Shown here: one piece after another, positions 6,408 through 12,203 of the stretch
Layout of the letters: the number at the start of each line of letters is the position of its first letter
Numbering within the stretch: position 1 is the stretch's first letter
From: Thermoanaerobaculia bacterium
GTDB taxonomy: Bacteria > Bacteroidota > Bacteroidia > Chitinophagales > Saprospiraceae
DNA: 12,203 nucleotides
Assembly (NCBI GenBank): GCA_023151335.1
Contig: JAKLJF010000007.1
Location: 491 to 12,693, forward strand
Direction: 5' to 3'
Position numbers and translations under genes: made by a program
The notes under the pieces: generated by a model
The model's input: the letters and a program-made list of their open reading frames with translations, nothing else
Told to the model about the DNA's origin: nothing
Database searches by the model: none

Positions 6408-6434
6408 ATCACTCATCACTCATCACTCATCACT
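6408..6434. repeat. 7-bp tandem repeat (ACTCATC) over the acr3 stop
   Basis: ACTCATC repeats about 3.9 times without a mismatch. It spans the end of acr3, whose TGA is at 6416-6418 on the minus strand, and part of the 38-nt gap between the convergent genes. Because 7 is not a multiple of 3, a change in copy number would alter the acr3 reading frame at its last codons. Confidence 0.85.
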
Positions 6435-7486
6435 ACATAATACCTTTTCTTCAGCCAAAACGCCACGTTGACCAAGCCGATCAGCGCCGGCACTTCTACC
6501 AGCGGACCGATCACCCCCGCAAACGCCTGCCCCGAATGGATGCCGAAAACGCCGATAGCAACAGCAATGGCCAGTTCGAAGTTGTTGCCGGCGGCCGTAA
6601 AGGAAATAGCCGCGTTTTTGGAATAATCGGCGCCCATCGCCTTGCCGATGAAGAAACTTACCAAAAACATCACGGAAAAATACACCAACAGCGGCAGGGC
6701 AATGCGCAGCACATCCGCCGGAATTTGTACGATCAGTTCGCCTTTCAGGCTGAACATCACCACGATGGTAAACAACAGGGCGATCAGGGTGACAGGTGAA
6801 ATGACCGGCACATATTTTTCCTCAAACCACACCCGGCCCTTGAGCCGGATCAGTGCATACCGGCTGACCACGCCCGCCATAAACGGAATGCCGAGGTAAA
6901 TGGCCACACTTTCGGCGATTTGTCCGATCGTGATGTGCACATCCAGGCCTTTCAGGCCGAATACCGGCGGCAGCACCGTGATAAAAAACCAGGCGTATAC
7001 GCTGAAAAACAACACCTGAAAAATGCTGTTGAGCGCCACCAGTCCGGCCGCGTATTCGCGGTTGCCTTCGGCCAGCTCGTTCCAAACGATCACCATCGCG
7101 ATGCAACGCGCCAGGCCGATCAGGATCAGCCCGGTCATGTATTCGGGATAGTCGCGCAGGAAGGCAATAGCCAGAAAAAACATCAGCACCGGTCCGATCA
7201 CCCAGTTCAGCAACAGCGAAACACGCAGGATCCTCGTGTTTTTAAACACTTCTCCCAGTTCTTCATAGCGCACTTTGGCCAGCGGCGGATACATCATCAG
7301 GATCAGCCCGATGGCCAGCGGAATATTGGTGGTGCCGCTGGAAAAAGTATTGATAAATCCGGCAGCCGAGGGAACGAAATACCCCAACCCCACCCCGGCG
7401 GCCATGGCAAGGAATATCCAGAGCGTGAGATAGCGGTCTAAGAAGCCGAGCTTTTTGCGGTTGGCGGCGGGTGTACAATTATCCAT
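6416..7486 (-). CDS. acr3: ACR3-family arsenite efflux transporter
   Basis: The 356-residue protein has about ten hydrophobic segments and the hallmark ACR3 residues: a cysteine in GLARCIAMVIVWNEL (C128) and a glutamate in AAGNNFELAIAVAIG (E304), both needed for arsenite transport in characterised homologues. GPLVEVPALIGLV (327-339) near the end is also typical. It exports arsenite from the cytoplasm by proton antiport. It is the last gene of the arsR-arsC-acr3 group, 75 nt after arsC, and the gap carries a 9-bp tandem repeat reaching almost to its ATG. The last codons fall inside a 7-bp repeat, so the tail VVMSDE is probably not under strong selection. Length and motifs are normal for the family. 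Confidence 0.93.
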   Translation of the reverse strand: MDNCTPAANRKKLGFLDRYLTLWIFLAMAAGVGLGYFVPSAAGFINTFSSGTTNIPLAIGLILMMYPPLAKVRYEELGEVFKNTRILRVSLLLNWVIGPVLMFFLAIAFLRDYPEYMTGLILIGLARCIAMVIVWNELAEGNREYAAGLVALNSIFQVLFFSVYAWFFITVLPPVFGLKGLDVHITIGQIAESVAIYLGIPFMAGVVSRYALIRLKGRVWFEEKYVPVISPVTLIALLFTIVVMFSLKGELIVQIPADVLRIALPLLVYFSVMFLVSFFIGKAMGADYSKNAAISFTAAGNNFELAIAVAIGVFGIHSGQAFAGVIGPLVEVPALIGLVNVAFWLKKRYYVVMSDE

Positions 7487-7490
7487 AATA

Positions 7491-7529
7491 ATGTGGTCAA
7501 TGTGGTCAATGGGGGCAATGTGGTCAATG
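7491..7529. repeat. 9-bp tandem repeat upstream of acr3
   Basis: ATGTGGTCA occurs at 7491-7499, 7500-7508 and 7518-7526, with a variant ATGGGGGCA at 7509-7517 and a partial unit at 7527-7529. On the minus strand, where acr3 is read, the units are TGACCACAT and end 4 nt before the acr3 ATG. The array therefore occupies the place where a ribosome binding site would sit. Confidence 0.85.
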
Positions 7530-7561
7530 GGCTTGCAAGGATGGATATCCGGAGGCCGGGT

Positions 7562-7987
7562 TTATACGCTACTGATGTGCTCCTGCACGAATTGCCTGCA
7601 ATATGCCTTTATCATATCCCGTACTTTCCGGAACTCGCCCATAATTTCCTGCTCCGTGCCGGTAGCTTTGGCCGGGTCGGGGAAGTTGTGGTGGAACTTT
7701 TGCGCCTGTGTGGGAAAATATGGGCAACGTTCGCGGGCATTGTCGCAAACGGTGATCACATAATCGAACGGAATACCGGCATACTCGTCTACGTGATTGG
7801 ACGTGTGGTGCGAGATGTCGATGCCGTCTTCTTTCATTATCGCGATGGCGCGCGGGTTCACGCCGTGCGTTTCCACGCCGGCACTATACACTTTTACTTT
7901 CCGGCCGCCGGTAAAATGTTCGAGGTAACCGTGGGCGATCTGGCTGCGGCAACTGTTGCCGGTACAAAGAACTAGTATATTTATCAT
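7562..7987 (-). CDS. arsC: Arsenate reductase, thioredoxin-coupled (LMW-PTPase type)
   Basis: The 141-residue protein has the low-molecular-weight phosphatase P-loop CTGNSCR (C8 to R14) right after the first strand. It adds the resolving cysteines of the Staphylococcus-type ArsC, in VCDNARERCPYF (C81 and C88), and the catalytic aspartate in NFPDPAKA (D104). It reduces arsenate to arsenite by a cysteine relay regenerated by thioredoxin. The spacing of all three cysteines matches the family closely. It starts 3 nt after arsR and is followed by acr3, so reduction and export are co-expressed. It works in the cytoplasm and supplies arsenite to ACR3 and to the ArsR sensor. Confidence 0.93.
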   Translation of the reverse strand: MINILVLCTGNSCRSQIAHGYLEHFTGGRKVKVYSAGVETHGVNPRAIAIMKEDGIDISHHTSNHVDEYAGIPFDYVITVCDNARERCPYFPTQAQKFHHNFPDPAKATGTEQEIMGEFRKVRDMIKAYCRQFVQEHISSV

Positions 7988-7990
7988 CGT

Positions 7991-8320
7991 TCAGCAATTG
8001 CATTGAATGGCCCGGGCTGTCACCTGAAACAGCGCCTCAAACCTTGTTTTTACTTCCTCCCATTTTGAGATATCCAGGCAATAATTCACGTTCAAACCGC
8101 TGATCTCGCCTTTGATCAGGCCGGCATTTTTCAGTTCCTGCAAATGCTGGCAAACGGTGGGGCGGCTCAGGGGCAATTCGCCGGCTATGTCGCCCGAGAT
8201 ACAGGTCTTCTGATTGGCCAACAGGCGTATAATGGCAATACGGGCCGGGTGGGCCAGCAGTTTGGCAAAAGCCGCAAGCTCCTGTAAATCAGGCTCAAAG
8301 GCAGCAGTCTTGGCGTACAT
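7991..8320 (-). CDS. arsR: ArsR-family metalloregulator
   Basis: With the start at 8320 the product is 109 residues, normal for ArsR. The winged helix-turn-helix is clear: LLAHPARIAIIRLL (21-34), then LPLSRPTVCQHLQELKNAGLI (49-69) as the recognition region, and a wing with GEISGLNVNYCL (71-82). The classic ELCVCDL site is not present. Candidate As(III) ligands are C40, C57, C81 and a terminal CNC (C107, C109). It should repress its own operon until arsenite binds. An in-frame ATG at 8353 would add 11 residues, but it lies inside the TATGTTTG promoter element and inside the operator, so it should be upstream of the transcript start. arsC follows 3 nt downstream. Confidence 0.9.
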   Translation of the reverse strand: MYAKTAAFEPDLQELAAFAKLLAHPARIAIIRLLANQKTCISGDIAGELPLSRPTVCQHLQELKNAGLIKGEISGLNVNYCLDISKWEEVKTRFEALFQVTARAIQCNC

Positions 8321-8339
8321 AACCAGTGCGTTTAATTTG

Positions 8340-8361
8340 TATGTCGCAAACATACGACATA
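8340..8361 (-). promoter_or_regulatory. ars promoter -7 element inside a likely ArsR operator
   Basis: TATGTCG at 8340-8346 and CGACATA at 8355-8361 form a perfect 7-bp inverted repeat with an 8-nt spacer. On the minus strand that spacer reads TATGTTTG, an exact match to the Bacteroidota -7 consensus TAnnTTTG. ArsR bound to the repeat would block the -7 element directly. Transcription should start near 8341-8343, about 20 nt upstream of the arsR ATG. Confidence 0.65.
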
Positions 8362-8381
8362 ATGGGATAAGCGGAAGGTTT

Positions 8382-8396
8382 AAATACCCGGTATTT
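8382..8396. repeat. 7-bp palindrome between arsR and the Uma2-like gene
   Basis: AAATACC at 8382-8388 and GGTATTT at 8390-8396 are exact reverse complements around one base. The palindrome lies 20 bp beyond the ArsR operator. On the plus strand TATTTTTG at 8409-8416 fits TAnnTTTG, so the palindrome would sit just upstream of a possible rightward -7 element. It could be a second regulator site or chance. Confidence 0.4.
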
Positions 8397-8502
8397 GAAA
8401 ATTTGGGTTATTTTTGTTCAAATTGTAAAAATTGTGGGAAGCCTGCAACAGGGGCCTGACAACACGACCATTTCAATCCGGCACAAGTTTCATGGCGGCA
8501 GT

Positions 8503-8859
8503 ATGGAAATTAAATACCCGCGCCGCCTGACGGAAGCAGAATTTTACGAGTTCTGCGCCGAAAACCGCGATTTGCGGATTCAACAAGACAAAAAATGCAA
8601 AACATTCGCCCCGCTTGTTCCGGATTTCGTGATAGAAATCCGCTCTGAAAGCGACCGCCCCAGCAAATTGAAAAAGAAAATGACCGATACCTGGCTGGCT
8701 TACGGCGTGCGGCTCGCCTGGCTCATCGACCCGAAAGCCCAAAAAACCTATATCTATCGTCCGGGCAGACCCGCGGAAGAACTCAAAGGCTTTGAACGCA
8801 CGCTTTCGGGCGAAGACATTTGCCCGGGCTTCGAACCCGATCTGCGAAAACTCCTTTGA
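8503..8859 (+). CDS. Uma2-family endonuclease, internally deleted (probable remnant)
   Basis: From ATG 8503 the product is 118 residues, against roughly 180-200 for intact Uma2 proteins. The start LTEAEFYEFCAENRDLRI matches the Uma2 N-terminus. The second half, FAPLVPDFVIEIRSESD through LAYGVRLAWLIDPKAQKTYIYRPG to CPGFEPDLRKL, matches the C-terminal half well. Between LRIQQDKK and KTFAPLV the central part, about 75-80 residues with the usual SPDASW motif that supplies an active-site Asp, is missing without a frameshift. Nuclease activity is therefore doubtful. It runs opposite to the ars genes on both sides. An in-frame ATG at 8395 would add 36 residues unlike the family. Its stop abuts that of the convergent gene in a TGATCA palindrome. 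Confidence 0.75.
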   Translation: MEIKYPRRLTEAEFYEFCAENRDLRIQQDKKCKTFAPLVPDFVIEIRSESDRPSKLKKKMTDTWLAYGVRLAWLIDPKAQKTYIYRPGRPAEELKGFERTLSGEDICPGFEPDLRKLL

Positions 8860-9459
8860 TCAATTTTTCTCAAAATAAATCGCCCACATCCCCCGCAAAT
8901 CGCCCGGACTGAACCCCACCGCCCGGTCTTCAGGGTACAATTTCCGGATTTCCCGGTAATTTTCTTCCGCCACTGTTTCTCCTACCTTGCCGTGGCAGGC
9001 CACGCATTGCGGCAGGAGCAGGATGGGCTTGGCAAAGAGAACTTTACCCGGAGCCAGCACCACGGCGGTATCCGCGGTTTTCAGATCCCGGCCGCCGGCC
9101 TTCCATGCGGCAAACGTTTCGAAAAGCGCCTTTTCATTGGCATCGGGGGCATTGGCCGGATTGCGGTTTTGTTCGGCCACCCGGCGAATATGTACACCGT
9201 ATTTTGCCGACAGGGAGTCGGTGAGCGCACCGGCGTTGGCGTGGCAGAATGGCAGGGCATACGCAACCCCGCCCTGTTCCAGCGCTTCCATCAGTTTTTG
9301 GCTCAGGGCATCAAAACCGGCTTTGGCGATGAGCCGCCCTTCGGCGCGAATGCTGTCGAGGGAGGGAGCGACGGCTGTAACTTCGCCGGAAGGACGGCCG
9401 CCGGTACAGGCCAGGTACAGGGCAAGCATCAGGGCGGAAAGTGCGCGTATTGTATTCAT
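8860..9459 (-). CDS. DUF3365 (Tll0287-like) c-type haem lipoprotein
   Basis: The 199-residue protein has a lipoprotein signal (LYLAC, C18) and the pattern of DUF3365 domains. These are a helical start (IRAEGRLIAKAGFDAL), FCHANA (71-76), the conserved VAEQNRNPANAPD (94-106), FAKPILLLPQCVACHGK with the haem-binding CVACH at 152-156, and GDLRGMWAIYF at the end. It should be a monohaem protein anchored in the envelope, possibly a redox sensor or electron carrier. It lies 34 nt downstream of arsG on the same strand, so it may belong to that operon. A function in arsenic metabolism is not established and is inferred only from position. Its stop is shared in TGATCA with the convergent Uma2-like gene. 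Confidence 0.85.
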   Translation of the reverse strand: MNTIRALSALMLALYLACTGGRPSGEVTAVAPSLDSIRAEGRLIAKAGFDALSQKLMEALEQGGVAYALPFCHANAGALTDSLSAKYGVHIRRVAEQNRNPANAPDANEKALFETFAAWKAGGRDLKTADTAVVLAPGKVLFAKPILLLPQCVACHGKVGETVAEENYREIRKLYPEDRAVGFSPGDLRGMWAIYFEKN

Positions 9460-9493
9460 GGCTGCAGAAATGTTTACTTTTATTTTTTGCCGG

Positions 9494-10201
9494 TCAAATC
9501 CACTTTAAAAAAACGAACGTGTAATATATGCCTGCCAGCACAAACGTCGCGCCTGCTACATAACGCATTACTTTCTCCACGCGCTGAATAGCGTTGAAAT
9601 ACCGGCCTACCTTTTCAATGCTGAATGCGATAAGGTAGGTGAACAGCAGCACGGGCAAACCCGTTCCTAATGCAAAAATAAGCGGCAGGTACAATCCGTC
9701 GGCACTGGCCACCGTCATAGGCAACAGCATGCCAAAATAGAGTGCGCCGCTGTACGGGCAAAAAGCCAGCGCGAACAGCACGCCGAGCATCAATGCCCCC
9801 GTAAGCCCCCGGTTTTTAAAACGTTCGGAGAATTTTTCCGTGATATTCATTTTGCCTGGAAAATCCAACCTTATTACGCCCAGCATGAACAGGCCGATGA
9901 TAATGAGTAATGGCGCGAGTAATTTTTCACCGTTGCCCTGAAAAAAACGGGCGACGTGAAATTTGCTGGCGCCCAGAAACACTACCAGGCCGATCAGGGT
10001 ATAACTCAGCGCTCGTCCCGCGGTGTACAGTAAACCACTCCACAAGACCTGGCGTTTTTCCGTAAACCCTTTGGCAATGTAGGCCGTGGCAGTCACATTG
10101 GTAGCCAATGGGCAGGGGCTTACAGCGGTGAGCAGGCCCAGCGCAAAAGCGGCCAGCCAGGGGAGTTCCCGCGATTGAGCCAGTTCGTTCAGCCATTCCA
10201 T
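9494..10201 (-). CDS. arsG: CcdA/DsbD-like permease, ArsG type
   Basis: The 235-residue protein has six predicted membrane helices and the CcdA/DsbD layout. One cysteine is in LLTAVSPCPLATN (C30) and the second, in symmetrical position, in ALAFCPYSGALYFG (C148). The opening PWLAAFALGLLTAVSPCPLATNVTATAYI is like the family described as ArsG, an efflux permease for trivalent aminobenzyl-type arsenicals in arsEFG operons of Shewanella. The gene starts 3 nt after an ArsF-like thioredoxin gene, the same order as in arsEFG. A plain thiol-disulfide electron transporter that feeds the neighbouring thioredoxin is the main alternative, since family membership alone does not separate the two. The arsenic island around it favours ArsG. 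Confidence 0.75.
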   Translation of the reverse strand: MEWLNELAQSRELPWLAAFALGLLTAVSPCPLATNVTATAYIAKGFTEKRQVLWSGLLYTAGRALSYTLIGLVVFLGASKFHVARFFQGNGEKLLAPLLIIIGLFMLGVIRLDFPGKMNITEKFSERFKNRGLTGALMLGVLFALAFCPYSGALYFGMLLPMTVASADGLYLPLIFALGTGLPVLLFTYLIAFSIEKVGRYFNAIQRVEKVMRYVAGATFVLAGIYYTFVFLKWI

Positions 10202-10204
10202 AGA

Positions 10205-10633
10205 TCAAAGCAACAGAAGATTTTTACGAATGGCGTTGCGCAGGAATTCTTTCAGTTTGGTCTCATTGTTCACGGCATACATAAAACCGGCCTCGGTGAG
10301 GTCGAGCGCCTGGCCTGTTTTGCCGTTGTAAACGAACAGTGCGGTACCGCTGGCCTCGAATTTTTCAGCCAGCCTGGTGTTTTTTGAATCGTCAACGTCA
10401 ACGGCTCTGAACGCGACCTTACCGGCTTTCACTTCGTTGGCAAATTCCTGTTCCACCACATTGCGGGCGATGTTTTCGATGGCCAGGCAGGTTTTGCAGC
10501 GGTGAGTGGTATGAAAATCGATGACTTCAATTTTGGCAACACCGGAGGAGCCGACCCACTTTTGGGCTTCGCTTTTACCGGTGGTGAAGAGGAGGCCCAT
10601 CAGAAGCAGGAGTTGCAGAGTAAGGCGTTTCAT
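10205..10633 (-). CDS. arsF: Exported thioredoxin-like protein, ArsF type
   Basis: The 142-residue protein has a signal peptide (MKRLTLQLLLLMGLLF, cleavage probably near A23-Q24) and a thioredoxin-like fold with IEVIDFHTTHRCKTCLAIE. The CxxC is C46-C49, preceded by the conserved FH and followed by a helix. AVDVDDSKN and GTALFVYNGKTG fit the later strands. In arsEFG operons ArsF with ArsE is reported to reduce nitro groups of aromatic arsenicals. Here no arsE homologue is seen in the window. The gene is followed after 3 nt by the ArsG-like permease, so the two probably work together in the envelope, the permease passing electrons or substrate. A generic envelope thiol reductase remains possible. 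Confidence 0.72.
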   Translation of the reverse strand: MKRLTLQLLLLMGLLFTTGKSEAQKWVGSSGVAKIEVIDFHTTHRCKTCLAIENIARNVVEQEFANEVKAGKVAFRAVDVDDSKNTRLAEKFEASGTALFVYNGKTGQALDLTEAGFMYAVNNETKLKEFLRNAIRKNLLLL

Positions 10634-10809
10634 GTGTATGTGAATTTTTTTATAGCTTGACTAAAAAGATGCACTTTCACCGAAATCAGCGGAGGCAATC
10701 CGGCCGGCGTGGTACTTGTTCCGGAGCCGGTATGGCCGTTTGCAAGTCGGAAAGTTCGTGTATCGCTTGTGGGAGCACGACCATGTTCCATTGGGGCCGT
10801 CGGCGTTCT
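10634..10809. other. Unassigned 176-nt gap between DinB-like gene and arsF
   Basis: No known gene or RNA was recognised. On the minus strand an open frame runs from an ATG at 10789-10791 to a TGA at 10630-10632 that overlaps the arsF ATG (53 codons). Its translation is Thr/Pro/Gly-rich and unlike any family I know, so it is not called as a gene. The AT-rich 10640-10675 part may hold the arsF promoter, but no clear TAnnTTTG was found. Confidence 0.3.
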
Positions 10810-11259
10810 TTATACCCCGTATTTCAAAATAATCGCCATTTGTCCGGCATGGTATGCGGTATGCGAAACGATACGCCCCAGTGCTTCGGCTTTGGTTTTT
10901 GTGCCAAATTCTTGGGTATGGATTTCGTTCTGCCAGTCTTCATCGCTTTGGGCGAGTATCGCTTTTTGCAGGCAGTCGAAAGCGTATTGCTGGTATTCCA
11001 GCAATTCCTCCAGGTTGGTCCATTCGCCGGTGTCGCGCCGGGCAATGACTGTTTTGGCATGCACCTGAACACCCGGTTGAGCGAATACGTTTTTGGCGAA
11101 CAGCAGTTCCACATCGGCGATGTGCCGGAGCAAAAAACCCGCGCTGTTAGGGCTGCTGCCCAGTCTTTTAGTCATGTCGGCTTCCGTCAGGTTTGCCAAT
11201 TGATTGGAAAAACGGGTGCGGGCTTCCTGCCAGAGATCTATAAGCGTGTTCGTGTCCAT
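10810..11259 (-). CDS. DinB/YfiT-superfamily protein
   Basis: The 149-residue protein is a four-helix-bundle DinB-type protein. The three metal-binding histidines are in the expected places: LLRHIADVE (H46) and SHTAYHAGQ (H133 and H137). NLEELLEYQQYAFDCLQKAI is the third helix. Members of this superfamily include thiol-dependent S-transferases such as bacillithiol transferases and mycothiol isomerases; others have no known role. It starts 10 nt after the permease gene on the same strand, so it is probably co-transcribed with it. A role in conjugating or handling thiols during arsenical stress is possible but rests only on position. The start is supported by the normal family length. Confidence 0.82.
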   Translation of the reverse strand: MDTNTLIDLWQEARTRFSNQLANLTEADMTKRLGSSPNSAGFLLRHIADVELLFAKNVFAQPGVQVHAKTVIARRDTGEWTNLEELLEYQQYAFDCLQKAILAQSDEDWQNEIHTQEFGTKTKAEALGRIVSHTAYHAGQMAIILKYGV

Positions 11260-11269
11260 ATTGACAGTA

Positions 11270-12203
11270 TTACAAGATTATATTAAAGATATATCCCGAC
11301 AGAATGATACACCCTGCCACTACCCCGAAGAAGATGGCGATCAGTTTGCCGGTCATCACTTTTTTCAGCAGCGTAGCCTCCGGGATGGAGAGCCCCACCA
11401 CTGCCATCATAAAAGCCAGCGAAGTGCCGATGGGGATGCCCTTCGTCACAAATACCTGAATGACCGGCACGATACCCGCCGCGTTGGCATACATGGGCAC
11501 GCCCAGCACAACGGCCAGCGGCACGGCATACCAGGTATCTTTGCCTATATAGGTTTCGAAAAAGCCCTCCGGCACGTACCCGTGCATGGCGGCTCCGATA
11601 CCAATGCCGATAATGACGTATGGGAACACGCTTTTAACGATCCCAAAAGATTCGTTCCAGATACCGGGTACGCGTTGTAAAAAAGTCTTTTTTTCCAGTT
11701 CATATGCCTCGCGTTCCTGTTCGGCACTGGCCTGGATTTTTCGCACCCATTCGGTGAGCAGGGGTTCGAGCTTCATTTTATCTAAAATGAAACCGCACAC
11801 CATACCCAGCAGAATGCCGCTCGCCACATAGATCACGGTCGTCTTCAACCCGAACATACCGAGGAAAATGGCCACAGCCACTTCGTTCACCAGAGGTGAC
11901 GTGATCAGAAAGGCGAAGGTGGCCCCCAATGGGATGCCTCCTTTGACGAAACCGATGAACAGCGGCACCGAAGAGCAGGAACAAAACGGCGTAACGGCTC
12001 CAAATGTGGAGGCGATGAGGTATTCGCCGCCGTATAATTTGTTGCGGCTAAGGAAATTACGGATACGTTCGACAGGGAAATAGGCATTCACAATACCCAT
12101 CACGAAGGTGATGAGCAACAGCAGGAACAGAATCTTGATGGTGTCGTACACGAAGAAGTTGAGTGCGTCGCCCAAGTGCGTTGCCCGCGCTATGCCGAAA
12201 ATG
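11270..12203 (-). CDS. COG0701-family permease (ArsP/SO_0444-like), 5' end cut by window
   Basis: About 310 residues are visible and the frame stays open to the window edge, reading IFGIARATHLGDALNFFVYDT at its start. The TTG at 12173-12175 is therefore not the real start. The protein has about eight membrane helices split by a charged loop (about 140-170 from that TTG). The hallmark TPFCSCSSVPLFIGF carries two closely spaced cysteines (C65, C67), and ITSPLVNEVA follows. COG0701 permeases include ArsP, which exports trivalent organoarsenicals, and the SO_0444 group linked to Cu/Zn efflux. The arsenic-gene setting favours an arsenical substrate. It is the first visible gene of the permease-DinB-arsF-arsG group; more of the operon probably lies beyond the edge. 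Confidence 0.82.
   Translation of the reverse strand, partial: IFGIARATHLGDALNFFVYDTIKILFLLLLITFVMGIVNAYFPVERIRNFLSRNKLYGGEYLIASTFGAVTPFCSCSSVPLFIGFVKGGIPLGATFAFLITSPLVNEVAVAIFLGMFGLKTTVIYVASGILLGMVCGFILDKMKLEPLLTEWVRKIQASAEQEREAYELEKKTFLQRVPGIWNESFGIVKSVFPYVIIGIGIGAAMHGYVPEGFFETYIGKDTWYAVPLAVVLGVPMYANAAGIVPVIQVFVTKGIPIGTSLAFMMAVVGLSIPEATLLKKVMTGKLIAIFFGVVAGCIILSGYIFNIIL

Noticed and set aside
6920..7441. Long forward-strand open frame opposite acr3
   Set aside because: It is a shadow of acr3: rich in His, Gln and Arg as expected for the antisense of a membrane protein, with no recognisable domain.
8380..8518. 11-bp direct repeat TTAAATACCCG upstream of and inside the Uma2-like gene
   Set aside because: The second copy is coding sequence (IKYPR), and a pair of 11-bp matches is compatible with chance.
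10630..10791. 53-codon open frame on the minus strand whose TGA overlaps the arsF ATG
   Set aside because: The translation is low in complexity and matches nothing known, the other two frames are open over similar lengths, and no ribosome binding site was seen.

Overview
The window looks like a chromosomal segment of a Bacteroidota bacterium, probably an environmental member of the Chitinophagia/Saprospiria kind; the genus cannot be fixed. Support comes from TAnnTTTG-type -7 promoter elements just upstream of starts (1330-1337, 4531-4538, and 8347-8354 on the minus strand), weak Shine-Dalgarno sites, lipoproteins with an xxAC lipobox, and the families present. Most genes are GC-rich; the exception is a clearly AT-rich two-gene block at 1342-2789.

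Layout. (1) 1-1099, plus strand: the 3' end of an unidentified gene, then three small membrane or envelope proteins, two of which share a C-terminal MSDEE..AF motif. (2) 1100-1341: a gap with a perfect 16-bp inverted repeat. (3) 1342-2789, plus strand: an SMC/OLD-like AAA ATPase overlapping by 4 nt a small Toprim-like protein. This looks like a horizontally acquired, defence-type effector pair and is the best candidate for an under-described system. (4) 2929-6377, plus strand: GNAT acetyltransferase, zinc-free MDR oxidoreductase (VAT1-like), L,D-transpeptidase lipoprotein, and an ATP-cone/PD-(D/E)xK nuclease-like protein. (5) 6416-12203: an arsenic-resistance island, nearly all on the minus strand. 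In transcription order it has a COG0701 permease (cut by the window edge), a DinB-fold protein, ArsF-like thioredoxin, ArsG-like CcdA-type permease and a DUF3365 haem lipoprotein; then arsR, arsC and acr3. An internally deleted Uma2-family gene on the plus strand sits between the two groups.

How the genes fit together. ArsR would repress arsR-arsC-acr3 through an operator whose spacer is the -7 element itself. ArsC reduces arsenate to arsenite and ACR3 exports arsenite. The upstream group (permease, DinB, ArsF, ArsG) resembles organoarsenical-handling modules, so the island may cover both inorganic and organic arsenicals. The DUF3365 cytochrome could be a redox partner or simply a passenger.

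Gene junctions also carry low-complexity DNA: a G-rich run with G-quadruplex potential at 5474-5515, a 7-bp tandem repeat over the acr3 stop, and a 9-bp tandem repeat immediately upstream of acr3. No rRNA, tRNA, CRISPR array or transposase was seen, and no stretch longer than 300 bases lacks a gene.
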